Origin: Brachynemurus nebulosus
Lineage: Eukaryota; Arthropoda; Insecta; Neuroptera; Myrmeleontidae
Length of the DNA: 64,000 nucleotides
Direction: 5' to 3'
Assembly (NCBI GenBank): GCA_035578155.1
Contig: JAPWDM010000001.1
Span: 186,001-250,000 of the forward strand
Part shown: piece after piece, positions 1 to 11,279 of the stretch
Position numbering within the stretch: position 1 is the stretch's first letter
Layout: each line of letters opens with the position of its first letter
Notes under the pieces: model-generated
Told to the model about the DNA's origin: nothing
The model's database searches: none
What the model saw: the letters and a program-made list of their open reading frames with translations, nothing else
Position numbers and translations under genes: made by a program

Positions 1-999
1 CTGTGTATAGCATTTGGGCTAAAATCTCGACTAACAGTGCAGAAGACGAAGGTGAGGTATTTTTGACTGTCCCACCAGTCACACTCCTTTCACCACTAAA
101 ATATTACCCAAATATGTGCGTAAATTATATTTTTCGGTATTAGTTTCATAAGTTGATTCACAATCTATTTTAAAATATCCATTTAATCTTAATATTAGAT
201 CAAAATAGAAAATTACAGGTCTAAACATTAGGAATTTTGGAGTCAACTGTCCCACCAGTCGCTATGGAATATCCCATAAGTAATAAACCTAAAAATAAAA
301 TCGAGTTATTGGTATGAATGGATGTTGGATGTTTTTTTTCTTTGTATTGTGGTTTTCGATATGATAATGTGATCGACTAGCAAAAATAAAACGGAGCATG
401 TATGATCAGCCATTACATTGTTCTTAATTTCTCTAAAATTACGGTCACTACGGTAAGTGTTTGCTACTGAAGTGTCATACTATATCCATTTTGCCCGAAA
501 ATCATTAGAGTATCAAGCAATTTTGAATGTTTATTTAATTTCGTACGCCTTGTGTTTGATTTTGTTCCGGTTTTTCGTTGTGTATTAGTATTATTATTTT
601 TTGTTCGTTGTTCCATAGTACTGTTAGTTTTTTTTTTAGTATTTATAGTATTTATCTACATTTATTTAAAGAAAACTATATTTTTTTAGTTTTCTTTAAT
701 ATTTGTTGTAGGTCTGTTAACATTATTTTAGTTTTGCCAATTTTCTTTAACATGCCAAACAACAAAAAAGGCACAGTCATTTCTACCTAAGGGCGTGAAA
801 TAATTTTAAATGTTTTAGATATATGTGAAAATGGAAAGGTAAATATAATCGTTTGTTTTACGATTTAAGAGCGTCCAAAGGACATCCCAGTATTGTGATG
901 TAAGTTATATCCACCTAATAGTAAATTTATTGTCCTTAATTTTTTTTTTTTGTATGTAAATCCGATTTTTGAAATTAGGTCAACTAGACAAAGATTAAT
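1..999. other. AT-rich non-coding DNA, no gene seen
   Basis: No coding pattern is visible. The 15-base word ACTGTCCCACCAGTC occurs at 66-80 and again at 246-260, which suggests an old dispersed repeat. A short open frame around 402-452 ends at a GTAAGT splice-donor-like site, but this is at chance level. Confidence 0.6.
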
Positions 1000-1530
1000 T
1001 TATCTGATTTGCCATATTCGTTGTCCTTTATTACGAACAGCCAATCATAATTTTTAAAATTTTATTGCTAGTCAACTTTCTTCTCGAAGTTGGCGCATTA
1101 TAAATACAAGATGCTGGAATTCGGGTGAAACGTGTGCTCCATCTTGCCCCTTGAACATTCTGAAATTAAATTGAAATAGTGTGTAACCTTAAATGATGCC
1201 TCACATGCCACTTCATTCTCTATCGGTAACCTCTCACATGTCTAATTTTCATTACTTTGATACCTTTTTTAAGTGTAGTAAAAAAATGGAAACAATAATA
1301 CAACTTGAAGTCACTTTTTTGGATGTAACATACAAATGCAATTACTTTTTATCACCGGCTGCTCATGGCTCTACTCTAACTAAGACAACAGATCGAACGT
1401 GGGTAATTACTTGCAATTATTGTGCTCTTAGGCGACGTGTTAATGAAGATATCCTTTCTTACCCCTTACCTCGTCTTGCCACCCTTACCCTTTCTAATTT
1501 TTCAATGAAAACATATTTTATTTCGTAATT
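1000..1530 (+). repeat. Diverged dispersed repeat, copy 1
   Basis: This stretch matches 46640-47110 in the same orientation. Shared landmarks in order are CATCTTGCCC, TCTGAAATTAAA, CACTTCATTCTCTAT, a block around TTTTGATACC, and ACAAATGCAATTA. The open frame at 1193-1528 falls inside this non-coding repeat and has no preserved counterpart in the other copy, so it is not called as a gene. Both copies contain words like TTGCCCC and GTTTCACCC, as in the TAGGGGAGA-type elements further along; membership of that group is possible but unproven. Confidence 0.5.
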
Positions 1531-1689
1531 TCATCCATTCTTGTGCTCAAACTGTTAAAATATTGCTTCCGAAACTGCTAAAGTAGTGGAAGCATTTTGA
1601 TCACTTTTGAAAAATAAAAAATTTTTTCCCTCCAAAATAAAATTTTTTACGCACATTTTACGTTTTAGAGCTTCCTGAACAATTTTGGT

Positions 1690-1693
1690 TTGG

Positions 1694-1724
<31 letters not shown>

Positions 1725-2060
1725 CTGTGTGTCGCCAGTTTGCACCAAGTGGCATAACTTCTGAACTATTCGATTGTTTTTAATGAAATTTTCAGAAATT
1801 ATGCAATTTGGCTCCTAGATGGTTCTCTATGAATTTAATCAGAATCGAATTAACGGTAGCTACGCCGCTACTGTGTCATTCCATTGGTATACTAAATTGC
1901 ACCAAGTGGTATAACTTCTAAACTATTCAATTCTTTTTTTATGAAATTGGCAGAAATTATGCGGTCTAGATGGTCCCCTACAAACTGCAATCGGAGTAAT
2001 AGTATCCACGGCGTTACCATGAAATCCCATTAATTGTCAATGTCTTATTTACTGTTGGTC
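1690..2060. repeat. Dispersed repeat with GTCT microsatellite and ~156-bp duplication
   Basis: A run of GTCC/GTCT units (about 1695-1730) is followed by CACCAAGTGGCATAACTTCT, which recurs in diverged form about 156 bp later (near 1898). A similar TCTGTCTGTC tract occurs at 8960-8990. TGTC-rich tracts next to words of this kind are typical of non-coding tails of insect repeats. The minus-strand open frame over this region reads Asp-Arg-Gln-Thr-rich only because of the microsatellite and is not a gene. Confidence 0.5.
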
Positions 2061-2122
2061 CCACTTCGCTCAACTTTTTATGAATCGTTTTGCTTATTTA
2101 TTTTTATTAATTTATATACCTA

Positions 2123-2690
2123 CTAGCCGTGTGCCCGATGGGATTTCCCATCGGCAACATCTTTTTATTAGGTACTCAATTTCTGCTCACTTTTAATGTT
2201 TTTCAAAAGCCTAAATCAGTATCCACATTTCTAACTTCAAAAATGATGAACTTCCCATACGAACTTTCATTTTCTGTTTTAACCCCTTAAGGAATATATT
2301 TCCAGAAACAACTGACTTTTATTTATAAATAGAAGCCTAAACACCAATTTTCATAATTCCTGTGCTTAATTTTGTCCTTCTAAACCCAACAGTTTAGGTT
2401 GTGCATTGTCTGTCAGTCAAAGTTAAAGATTCATTAAATATTATTTATTTTAATAGCCATAGTAACATATTTTTACACATATACCACTAACTTCAAAAAT
2501 AACGAATTTACATGCAAATTTTCATCCCTTAGGGGACCACTTAGGGGACGAATTTTCTAAAATCCTTTCTTAGTGTTCACCTACGTTACATAGGGAACTC
2601 CTATGCAAAATTTCATTCTTCTAAACCCAACAGTTTAGGCTGTGCGTTGTCTGTCAGTCAGTCAGTGTTAGAAATTTATTAAGTAGATAT
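2123..2690 (+). repeat. Dispersed repeat, ACTAGCCGTGTGCCCG family, copy 1
   Basis: It begins ACTAGCCGTGTGCCCGATGG and ends with a TGTGCGTTGTCTGTCAGTCA-type tail. The second copy is at 17117-17650, with the same start and the same tail (TTGTGCGTTTTCTGTCAGTC). The block AACCCAACAGTTTAGG appears twice here (near 2383 and 2624), so the copy may be internally duplicated or two fragments. The class is unknown; starts and tails of this type are common in insect repeats. Confidence 0.5.
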
Positions 2691-2699
2691 TAAATTATA

Positions 2700-3325
2700 C
2701 AAAGATATATTGAGCATTAAATTACTAAGGTGCTTTTACGAGTACGAGGATGCTATGTGCCACACCCCATTGGCACCGTATTTTTACATTGCTTCTGATG
2801 TAATATGCGTATTCTGTAATTACGAATTCTGCAGTTTTGATTTCATCAGAATTCGTGTAAACCGATTTCGTATAAATTTCCATGCAATGTGTGAGGAACC
2901 TAAGAATTTTTATGAAATTTCGAATTTGTAAGTAAATGAACAACCTATGTACGATTAACGTAAGTACATATGATACAGTGTGTTTCAGGCAACAAGGTAT
3001 ATATAAATTTTAAAGGAGCTCGTGAGAGACTGTTTTTCGTTTTTTTTATTTTTTTTTTATTATTGTCGCCTAATTTTTAAGAGGAAAATTAAAAAAAAAT
3101 TAAAGGAGCCTCGCAAAAATTATCTTGCCCACTCCTCATTTTCATCTTGCGACGCCACTGGTAACAATACAAAAAAAGTGATAAAATAAAATGTAAGTGA
3201 TAAAATAAAATGCATATAAATATAGTAAAATGTCAATATTTAATTATTTACATTATATTTAAGTCAGCGCTACAATTTGCAAAACAATTAGACATCATTA
3301 CGTTAAGGTAAATGGAATAGGTAAA
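2700..3325. other. No supported gene
   Basis: Both strands are open over 2710-2940, including a 73-codon frame that ends at a GTAAGT-like site, but no family is recognisable. The region next to the second copy of the preceding repeat (17043-17060) shares TTGCTTCTGATG, so this is probably repeat DNA. The words GCGACGCCACTGG at 3150-3163 look like one end of a hAT element (reverse complement CAGTGGCGTCGC) whose partner end was not found. Confidence 0.4.
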
Positions 3326-3331
3326 TACTTA

Positions 3332-3791
3332 TTGGATCATCCGAAAAGTTTGTACTGTTTTTGGTACAAATGAGCATCCTGATTTTCTTCAAATGGCCAA
3401 AAGCTGTGGATTTTGAATGTTTAAAAATTGCATTAATTATTCGATAGTTCGTCTCCGGTTTTGTTTTATTTTTTGATGGATAAATTTATCGTTAATACAC
3501 ACAGGTGACACAGGTCGAATGGAGGGAGTCTCATCTTTCAAAGAAAAATTACCCTTTCATCATCACCATAAACAAATATTTCTCGTTGCGACAACTGCAT
3601 TAGTACCTTTTTTAAACTCGTATAACATGACATGATGTTCCTTAATGTCTAAGATTGCTCATCGTTATTCAAAAAAAATAAATTATTTAAACACTGTTTA
3701 AAGATGTGTGATACATTTTACAAGCAACATGAAGAAATATGAATTCATTCGATCAACCCGGGAACTGGCACAAACTTTCCAGATAACCTAA
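3332..3791 (-). mobile_element. mariner deletion derivative with TA target sites
   Basis: The left end reads TTGGATCATCCGAAAAGTTT and the right end, reverse complemented, reads TTAGGTTATCTGGAAAGTTT. These are typical mariner-type inverted ends, and TA dinucleotides flank both sides (3330-3331, 3792-3793). The 460-bp interior holds a short transposase remnant on the minus strand. A full mariner is about 1.3 kb, so most of the element has been deleted. Confidence 0.75.
3437..3640 (-). pseudogene. mariner transposase N-terminal remnant
   Basis: Reading the minus strand gives LYEFKKGTNAVVATRNIC, then stop codons, then GNFSLKDE followed by a decayed Arg-Pro segment, in one frame. This matches the N-terminal helix-turn-helix region of mariner transposases (pattern EFKKGTNAAEAARNIC, later FSLEDEPRSGRP). 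A block between the two helix-turn-helix halves is missing, three consecutive stops are present, and the catalytic DD34D domain is absent. It cannot make transposase. Confidence 0.7.
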
Positions 3792-4924
3792 TATTATAGG
3801 TATATATTGATATTTTATGACTCTTTAACAAAATTCTAAATTATTATGACAAAATCTGTAAATACCTACAAATCTCCTGGAAATTAAACAGATAAAATGG
3901 CTGAAAAATTACTGAATGACTGAAAATGGAACAGCAGGTAAATTTACAATCCCTAGCTCTTACATCTCTGAAACAGACGGTACATAAAATAGGTACCTAC
4001 AATATGTACATAATGTGTGTGTACTCATACAATACGTTTGTAGATAGATTGATAGGTAGATAAATTTGCGCTCTATTTAATACAAATTTGATGTTCGATC
4101 CGACACTCAGCGACCGTACACTAATACTATTCGTTTACAGTAACTCTCTTTTATCTCTCCATCTCATTTTAGCCTGTAGGTACCTACCTATATGTGCAGT
4201 TACAGAGCAGTTATGTATATGTACATTATTGAATGAACTTGGTTGGTGCTTTGATCACCATCAGGATGGAGTTATTATTACCGTACGGTAATATCCACCC
4301 ACCATACCAGCGGTATTCAATAGTAACTTGTGTACATGACGTATTCGTCAAATAAATTGCTCCGATCAAATTTAATTACATTTTTATCAAGCTACATTTG
4401 TTTACATTGGAAAAATGTTATTTTTGAAAATTTTTAATACATAAAATTTTATTAAACACGTCCTATTTATTATCAAACAAATATTCTGGATTAATATTTC
4501 GTTTCTATTTAGGGCCACTATTTAGTTTTTTTAATACATAAACATGTATATCAATAGTGTTGTTAGATGTATACGTTTAAATTAAAATTTGGACTTAATC
4601 TTAGTTAATTAAACATTATTTTTCCTAATTTTTAGGATTCTGTAGATAAAGTCACGGCACAGTTATAAATTCATTTTTGTCTGTCTATTACACTTTTATA
4701 GTTTCTACATGTTTGGACAAAAGAAAATACACTGCAAATGAGTGGCGGCACACAGCTTCCTTGTACTAGTAACAGATTTTATCCAATCTCTAAAGTAATT
4801 TTTTGCTTATACTGTATCCTATCTTAAGTTTCGTCTCTTATTATACTGTTAGCATCATTATTACATTTTTTCCAATCGGCTATGTAACTATTACAGTTAC
4901 GAAGAGACTGACTGCTGAAAGATT
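3792..4924. other. AT-rich DNA, no gene seen
   Basis: Only simple patterns are visible: GATAGATTGATAGGTAGATA near 4042 and TAGGTACCTACCTATATG near 4177. No inverted-end pair or coding remnant was recognised. Confidence 0.5.
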
Positions 4925-5174
4925 AATTAAACCAGTGGTTCCCAAACTCTTTTGGCCCACGGACGCCTTTTCGTAGTCAAAACTTGCTCACGGATCCCTT
5001 TTCATAGTCAAAACTTGTTCACGGACCCTGGGTGAAAAACTGCATAAATGCATAATAAAAAAAAAAACACAAATTTAACTTTGATGTTTTGAATAGTAAA
5101 TGGTGGGGTAAAAATAAAATATAAAAAAGTTGCAGAAGTATTTATTGAAATTATAACTTTTTTCAAAATACAAA

Positions 5175-5380
5175 AAAAAATGACATGGATAAACCTGATG
5201 AGATGTTATGAGTGTATTAATGTCCGGCTCAATCCCAATCAACCGCAAATCCCCAAGGGTACTAATTTTTGGTCGGTTTTTTTTGTGATGAGGCTTATAA
5301 CGGCACTTAATCCACGTTTTACCAAATAGGAAGACGGACAAGTAATCACCAGCGTCTGTACAATAACCCATAGTGCTCAT
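5175..5380 (-). pseudogene. hAT transposase C-terminal remnant
   Basis: The minus-strand frame starting at 5380 contains GDLRLIGIEPDINTLITSHQ followed by a Cys-His pair. This resembles the conserved C-terminus of hAT transposases of the SCAND3/ZBED type, where a block like DLRLALT..EP.I..L...HQ..PSH follows the dimerisation domain. The preceding residues (KTWIKCRYK) fit the T.KTKYRSRL block in decayed form. Upstream catalytic parts are not recognisable. The assignment rests on this motif match only. Confidence 0.6.
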
Positions 5381-5765
5381 TCAATGGATTGGGACTTCTT
5401 AACTTATGCCTCGATATGATATTTCGTTCGAATTATCGTGCCCACACCTAACATATACCGTGTGAATTTTTTGAGACTTTCCATTTACATTCCAACCAAA
5501 CTTGTATGATAGAAATAGTACTGGAAAAGGTTCTTTTCTTGGATGTAATGGAAATATAACCAACCAGAACACTATCGGTTGAAGTAGCCTCAAATACATT
5601 TGCATATTTTTACCACCTCACTGATAAATTAAAAAACAATTAAAATTTAAACTTGGATAAAAATTTTGTTTGCTCATTTATGTTGTTAATTAATGCATTA
5701 GATCAGTTTTTTCGAAAAATTAATATCTAGTCTCATTGAAAAATCTATAAGTTTGTATCATACAT

Positions 5766-5908
5766 CGAAAACCATAAGAGCTATAAAGCTCCTGACTATA
5801 GCAAGCGGTTGCCCCCGTCGATATTTACAACTCTTATTTGAACAATTTTCCGACTAAATCAACGATTTGGCTGTAATAAAAATGGCAGCTCTCAAAAAAC
5901 TCACGCAG
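5766..5908. repeat. Truncated copy of CAGTG-ended palindromic MITE
   Basis: This segment matches the right two-thirds of the full-length MITE at 62005-62192. Shared blocks are AGAGCTATAAAG, GTTGCCCCC, AACTCTTATTTGAACAATTT and TGGCTGTAATAAAAATGG, and the right end is CTCACGCAG. The left end has been lost. It is nested within the hAT element at 4933-6889. Confidence 0.6.

Positions 5909-5912
<4 letters not shown>

Positions 5913-6003
<91 letters not shown>
5913..6003. repeat. (TA)n microsatellite
   Basis: About 90 bp of uninterrupted TA repeats start immediately at the right end of the nested MITE fragment. Confidence 0.95.
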
Positions 6004-6007
<4 letters not shown>

Positions 6008-6019
6008 TTTCTATAAGTT

Positions 6020-6250
6020 AGAATTTCAGATAGAATTGATCATGAGTTTTCGTTAAAAAATTAAATAATTCTTATATTCGGAACAAATCAATCTTCTGTT
6101 CTTTTCTAAAAATAAACTGGAAATTTAAAATTTACATAAATGCAATAATAAAAGAGATAAAGCCAAGAAAACGGAAATTAGTGACGAAGCATGGTTAAAT
6201 TTAACTGAAATGAACCATATATAATTTCGGAATTTTCTTGGGACTTCAGA
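6020..6250 (+). repeat. Repeat segment inverted relative to 8510-8745
   Basis: The sequence matches 8510-8745 in reverse orientation: TGATCATGAGT, AATAATTCTTATAT, ACAAATCAATCTTCT, AGAGATAAAGCCAAG, GAAGCATGGTTAAATTTAA. Both copies retain parts of one reading frame (Lys-Glu-Ile-Lys-Pro-Arg-Lys-Arg-Lys), open here but followed by stops. No protein family was recognised. Confidence 0.6.
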
Positions 6251-6897
6251 ACAAATTTCTGTTATAGTCCCGAGCGCAAACCTTGCCATGAGTTTGCCAT
6301 TGGTAATTAGTAAAAATATTTTAGCAAATTTAGTATTTACAAAATACTAAAATACCAAAAGAATGTATCTAATTACAAGATAGGAAATGAATTTTTAAAA
6401 AATTATTTCAGATAAATGATGAAAATACGTATTTTGTATCTTATATTTGTATTTCAAATACTTGTATCTTAAATAAGCCTCATCTTTGATCATTAATAAT
6501 ATGTATGTATATTCTTTAGAAACACATCTGTGTTAGAAAAACTTACAATCCCTTCTTCGGATTTTAATAAAAAAAGAAATATTTAATGAATGTTAAGGGC
6601 TTACTGTATTAATAACTGTGATATATAATTTTCTTAATCAACTTAAACAAGAGTATTACTTTTCTTTTATACTTTACTTAGGACATAAATATTGCTAATA
6701 ATTAGTTCATTGTTATTTAACTTCCATATTAATAAAAGTTTGTCATAATGTTTTTATTTTATATTAAACCTTGTGCGGACCCACTTGCGCGTTGTTCAGG
6801 GACCCCAAAATCAATCTTAATTTTCCGCGGACCCCAGAATGATTCCGGGGACCCCTGGGGGCCCGTAGGAACCACTTTGGGAACCACTGAATTAAAC

Positions 6898-7990
6898 CAA
6901 CAGAGTTTATTTGACTTTTCTAACTGTTAAATAATTTCAAAAGATCAAAATTAAAAATTAAAAGTTTTTCTTGTCGTAGAAACAAAGAAAAGTATAAAAT
7001 CCATTTCATGCCAACCAACGCACATTTTCAGTCCCACGGTTTCGGAAGAGGCCGACCGCGATCAATATTTAGAATAAACAAAACATTTAAAAATATGTAT
7101 AAAACAGACTATATTATTCTAATAAAAATTAGTATATTATTCAACGAGCTAGTAATGATAGCTATTACTCACGAAGGTGAAATTGCGACACGAGCTGAGC
7201 TTGCGAGGCGAGTGTCGTAATGCATCTGAGTGAGTAATAGCCATTGCAAGCGAGTAAAATACGATATTTTTTCTACGACGTTTTTCCTTTTTGATTTAAA
7301 TAAAATTGAATATGAATTTTAAATTAGATTTTTAATCTATTTCTAATTTCATTAAAAGTTTGTATAATATTATGTATAAAACGATCAAAACAAAACATAA
7401 ACTACTTATTGACTTGAACGTTACTACGCAACATATTATATTAAATCAAAACTTGATACATACATATATACACAAAACAAAAGCCAACCCATGGAATAAT
7501 GATTAATACAGTGATTTCATGGGTCAAGAGGGTATTGAGTAATGAACATTCCTCCACACCTTTGAATAATGCCCAGCTTTCTCAACAATTAACAGATATA
7601 TAATGAGTGTGCTCTTCAACAGGAGTAGAAAAAATTTTTTATTACTCATGCGGGAGAAGTACTAACTTGGCGCACACATTTCTATAGGCAAAATAGCTGT
7701 TTGCCCACTGTACTCTTCCCATATACTTTTTTGCGTGTGGAAAGTTACTTTCCACACACAAATTGACAATAAGACACGCAAAATTTAATCAAAACACCCA
7801 AAGCCGCCTCTTGATTTTTCATTTAATAAATATTTCTTAATTATTTCTATAGAAACCACCTACAAAGTAATTTAAACGATACTTAATTCAGAAAAAAAAG
7901 ACAAACACTTAAAAATGTTATTTTAAAAAGTAATAAAAATGTCAAAAATAGTAATAGTAATAGAAAAAAGTATGTGAAATTCGTATTAAA
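6898..7990. other. Non-coding DNA with two hairpins
   Basis: An imperfect hairpin spans about 7158-7242 (GCTATTACTCAC against GTGAGTAATAGC), with CGAG-rich DNA in between. A near-perfect palindrome lies at 7732-7762 (TTGCGTGTGGAAAGT and its mirror). The open frame at 7008-7220 runs through the first hairpin and is not supported as a gene. Confidence 0.5.
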
Positions 7991-7998
7991 AATAGTAT

Positions 7999-8113
7999 GT
8001 GCAACTCGTGCGGGATTGTCGAATGCCCACTCAAGCGAATGAGCGCACGAACGTAGTGAGTGCGCTCAACTTCGCTTTCGTGAGCAATCGACAATTTCCT
8101 GCACTTATTGCAC
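7999..8113. mobile_element. Foldback MITE-like hairpin with AGTAT direct repeats
   Basis: The 115-bp segment is an imperfect palindrome: it starts GTGCAACTCGTGCGGGATTG and ends with the mirror CCTGCACTTATTGCAC. The five bases AGTAT flank it at 7994-7998 and 8114-8118, which looks like a target-site duplication. It is much more GC-rich than its surroundings. It has no coding capacity and its class is unknown. The frame at 7999-8196 is a by-product. Confidence 0.55.
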
Positions 8114-8237
8114 AGTATACTATATTACTACGTTCCGGACACTTTTCATTTTTTGCACATAATATACATAATATGTTTTATCATCAAAATATCTAGATTC
8201 ATCTTTTATTTACAATAATATTTTTATACACATATGT

Positions 8238-8263
8238 ATGTGTGTGTGTGTGTGTGTGTGTGT
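8238..8263. repeat. (TG)n microsatellite
   Basis: About 26 bp of TG repeat. Confidence 0.9.
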
Positions 8264-8519
8264 TGTACGCTTGTATGTATATGTTTGTTTTATCAAAATA
8301 ATAATAACTATGCATTCACCTTTTGGATATACCTACCTGCATAACACATACATGTTGAAGCATTTAGTGTTCTGTGAAATAATTTTATGTAAGTATTTGT
8401 TTACATAAAACTTCTTTAAAAATATTGCCGTCTTCCGGGGAAGTTTATTGTGAAAGTGCTCAGGCTTCTTAGTGTTAATACATTTTGTGTTTGCGCAAGT
8501 TCAGTGACTATCATGGTTC

Positions 8520-8650
8520 TTATTTTGCAAATTTTCTCTGGTAGATTTCACTTAAATTTAACCATGCTTCATCACTTATGAATTTAAATAATTTCCGTTT
8601 CCTTGGCTTTATCTCTTTCATTATTGCACTTACGTAAATTTTAAAATTGC
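8520..8650 (-). pseudogene. Unrecognised coding remnant, repeated at 6020-6250
   Basis: The minus strand is open from about 8650 to a TAA at 8520-8522. It reads a basic segment (KEIKPRKRKLFKF) followed by ISDEAWLNLSEIYQRKFAK and a stop. A related frame, broken after the basic segment, lies at 6020-6250. The Lys/Arg cluster followed by a Trp-containing amphipathic stretch looks protein-like, but no family was recognised. Because it is repeated, it is probably part of a mobile element and not a host exon. Confidence 0.4.
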
Positions 8651-8759
8651 AGTTTGTTGTTCAAAAAGAATAGAAGATTGATTTGTTTTCAATATAAGAA
8701 TTATTTATTTTTTTAACTTTGACTCATGATCAATTGTATTGTAAATAAGGTATAACATA

Positions 8760-8836
8760 AAATCACAGTAACCTTACTATAAAAACCATAATAACCATAC
8801 TTTTGGTATGGAACCAATATAACCTTACTACATCAA
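8760..8836. repeat. Degenerate ~36-bp minisatellite, left block
   Basis: Words such as CAGTAACCTTACTAT, TTTTGGTATGGAAC and AACCTTACTAC match the clusters at 10829-11010 and 27850-28010. The dispersed repeat at about 8843-10818 lies between this block and the 10829 block, as if it had inserted into a minisatellite array. Confidence 0.5.
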
Positions 8837-8842
8837 TACCTA

Positions 8843-10818
8843 TAAATAAAATAGAAGGGGCTGTCTGTGATTTTCGAATTTTTAGGTATTAATATGTTTT
8901 TCAGTTAGCAAATTCGACATAATTATATAGCAAATCTAACTTTAAAAAAATTTTTGTCTTTCTATCTGTCTGTCTGTCTGTCTGTTTGTACGAACCGATT
9001 TAGCTCAAAAGCTACTGAAGCTATTGAGTTGAAATTTATAGGGAATATAGATATTAACCTCCCGGTCAATCCTAACCACATTTTAATGTGATCATCCAAA
9101 TGGTTATGTACAGGTGATTCAAAAAGAATCTCCATTAAAAGTTTATGGTCTTCTAAGTAAAGTAGATTTTTGAAAATTTGGTTTTAGAAGTTTCCAAATA
9201 TGAAGATTTCAATAAAAATATTTCTAACTTGCTGCTACTTCCGGTTATACCGGAAGTTGATACCAACTTTCTTATTTTAAGTGTTTTTAACAACAAATTT
9301 GAATTCGCTGGGAATTGTTATTAATATTCTATCTGACAGTGGCATTTCAGCTTCCTTGACATGATACAGGCTGGTCACATAAAGCATTTTTTAAATATTT
9401 TTTTGGTTATTGTGAAAAACTTATCTTAAATGAACCACCTATATTTTTTATTATAACTATGTAAAAAAATGAAAACTCTATCTATTAATATCAGATATTC
9501 TTACACCTAAAACTGATATTTTGGAAGTTGCATCGAATTTATATAATAAAATGATAAGTTAGGTGTTCCATGGGCACGGTTGACACAAAAACCACTGGAC
9601 AGATTTTAGTGAAACATTGTAAATTTATTCCTTAGATGCTTCATCATCTCAACATCTCCAATCAGAATCCTCACGATATTCTTTATGGACGACTTTATAT
9701 TCACGACAAAAGTTGATATACCTATCAAAAATACTCATTTAATAATAAACGGAAACAAAAAAAAAGAAAAACAATAGATTACCTAGGTTACGATGAAAAT
9801 AATATTCAAAAATTTAAAAATTAACTTCAGAACCTTTTTATTAAAATTTTACTTTAGAAAAGGATTGTAGTAAAGCTTAATTGCGAAGGAACTGAGCGTA
9901 ATTTTGAAAAATCCACCAGGGTTTTCGGATCCCGAAAAGAATCCAAAATTCAATTATAATTCTAAAACCATAAATATGGGAATGTATGAATGGATTTCAA
10001 AGTCTGAAAATTAAATATATTAATATGGTTTTTTTCGAGTCGTTTGCCGAGTGGAGCGAAGCATTACATGGAATTAACCTTTTATAGAAGTTTAAACTGT
10101 TTGGCGAGCGAAGCGAAGCCCTTTAAAGAACTAATTTTGAATTAAATTTGTCTGGTTTGTTTCGGAATAACTAATTTAAAGTAGCTTATTACTCACAGTT
10201 AACGTAATTTTACACGAATGTAACTGGAGGGCATAGTTGTCAGAAATAAATTAATGAATACATGTTTCAACACTTTTAGAAAATTAATCGTGTAAAGAGT
10301 AAAATAGGGAATAAACGCAAAAAAATAGAGGAAGGTCAAAGTTTACATTTTTAACGCCTACTGTTATGGCGTCTCCAACAATGAGTGAATTATTTTAGGA
10401 AATATTCAAGCATAATGCAAGCAGACTTAGGGGGATTTAAATTTTCCAATAGGATAAGGGAGGATACTTAATAAGAGTAAAGTGTACAAATATTAGCTAT
10501 TTTAAAAATATATAATATTTGAGTATTTTAAGTCAGCATACTTTTTTTACTTCTATAACAAATTCGTTGACATCTCCTTGATAGGCCTACGTTAGATTTT
10601 CAGTCTATGTTATATCTATGTTTGAAGAAATGACAAATTAGTTTTTGAAAATTTCCAGTTGTTCCTAGATAACTAGCTAAAGGTAATTCTCAATAAATAA
10701 AGCTTATCAAAGCTTATGATTAGAAAATAGAGGCAAAAATTTTAGTGAACTACCCACTAGGAATTACCTTTACTAAATTACGAAATTCACGCCAGCGAAG
10801 CCGCGTGTAACAGCTAGT
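8843..10818 (-). repeat. Dispersed repeat, CTAGCTGTTACACGCGG family
   Basis: Read on the minus strand it begins AACTAGCTGTTACACGCGGC, close to the starts at 38087 (CTAGCTGTACCCGCG) and 60596 (CTAGCATTTACTCGCGG). It contains a TCTGTCTGTC tract (8957-8985) followed by GAACCGATTTAGCTC, the common 'question the user' phrase of insect repeat tails. Class is uncertain. No intact ORF is present. The span is approximate and may hold more than one element. Confidence 0.4.
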
Positions 10819-10828
10819 TCAGTATAAA

Positions 10829-11010
10829 ACTGCTGTGACCTTACTACTTTAGGTACAGAACTGCTGTGATTTTACTACTTTTGTTATAGAGCCGCGATAA
10901 TTTTACTCCTTTTGGTACAGAACGACTGTAACCTAACTACTTTTGGTACAGAACACCAGTAACCTTACTACTTTTAGTAAAGAACTGCTGCGATCTTGCT
11001 ACTTTTAATA
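10829..11010. repeat. ~36-bp minisatellite, right block
   Basis: Five to six degenerate units have the form GAACTGCTGTGACCTTACTA followed by CTTTTGGTACA. The same unit occurs at 8760-8836 and 27850-28010. In both this block and the 27850 block the array ends with ATACC or TATAAAAA, then TTTATCGGATAAAATTACT or a close variant. Confidence 0.7.
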
Positions 11011-11197
11011 CCTATAGAAATTTATCGGATAAAATTACTAATAAATGGTTCCTGACTAACGATAGGTCTCAAGTACCTTATATTTTATTATCTTCAGTCT
11101 TGAAAAAGATCTTTACGTAAATACAATGGTAATAGATTAATTGATAAAGTTAATAGAGTAATAGAGTTTTTAGAATAGTAACAAAATTTAGATACAG

Positions 11198-11202
<5 letters not shown>

Positions 11203-11277
<75 letters not shown>
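11203..11277. repeat. (TA)n microsatellite
   Basis: About 75 bp of TA repeats. Confidence 0.95.

Positions 11278-11279
<2 letters not shown>

Larger units (their letters stand above)
4933..6889 (-). mobile_element. hAT element with exact 8-bp TSD
   Basis: The ends are CAGTGGTTCCCAAACT and, reverse complemented, CAGTGGTTCCCAAAGTG, a familiar hAT terminal sequence. The 8-bp duplication AATTAAAC is exact at 4925-4932 and 6890-6897. Subterminal zones are rich in CGGACCC/GGGACCCC words. At about 1.96 kb it is shorter than an autonomous hAT and holds only a decayed transposase C-terminus on the minus strand, plus a nested MITE fragment and a (TA)n tract. It is non-autonomous today. Confidence 0.88.

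Noticed and set aside
402..454. 17-codon frame followed by a perfect GTAAGT donor
   Set aside because: Length and donor match are expected by chance in a window of this size.
1193..1528. 111-codon plus-strand frame
   Set aside because: It lies in a dispersed repeat whose second copy (46640-47110) does not keep the frame.
2710..2931. 73-codon frame ending at GTAAGT
   Set aside because: Both strands are open, no family is recognised, and nearby words also occur near 17043, so repeat origin is more likely.
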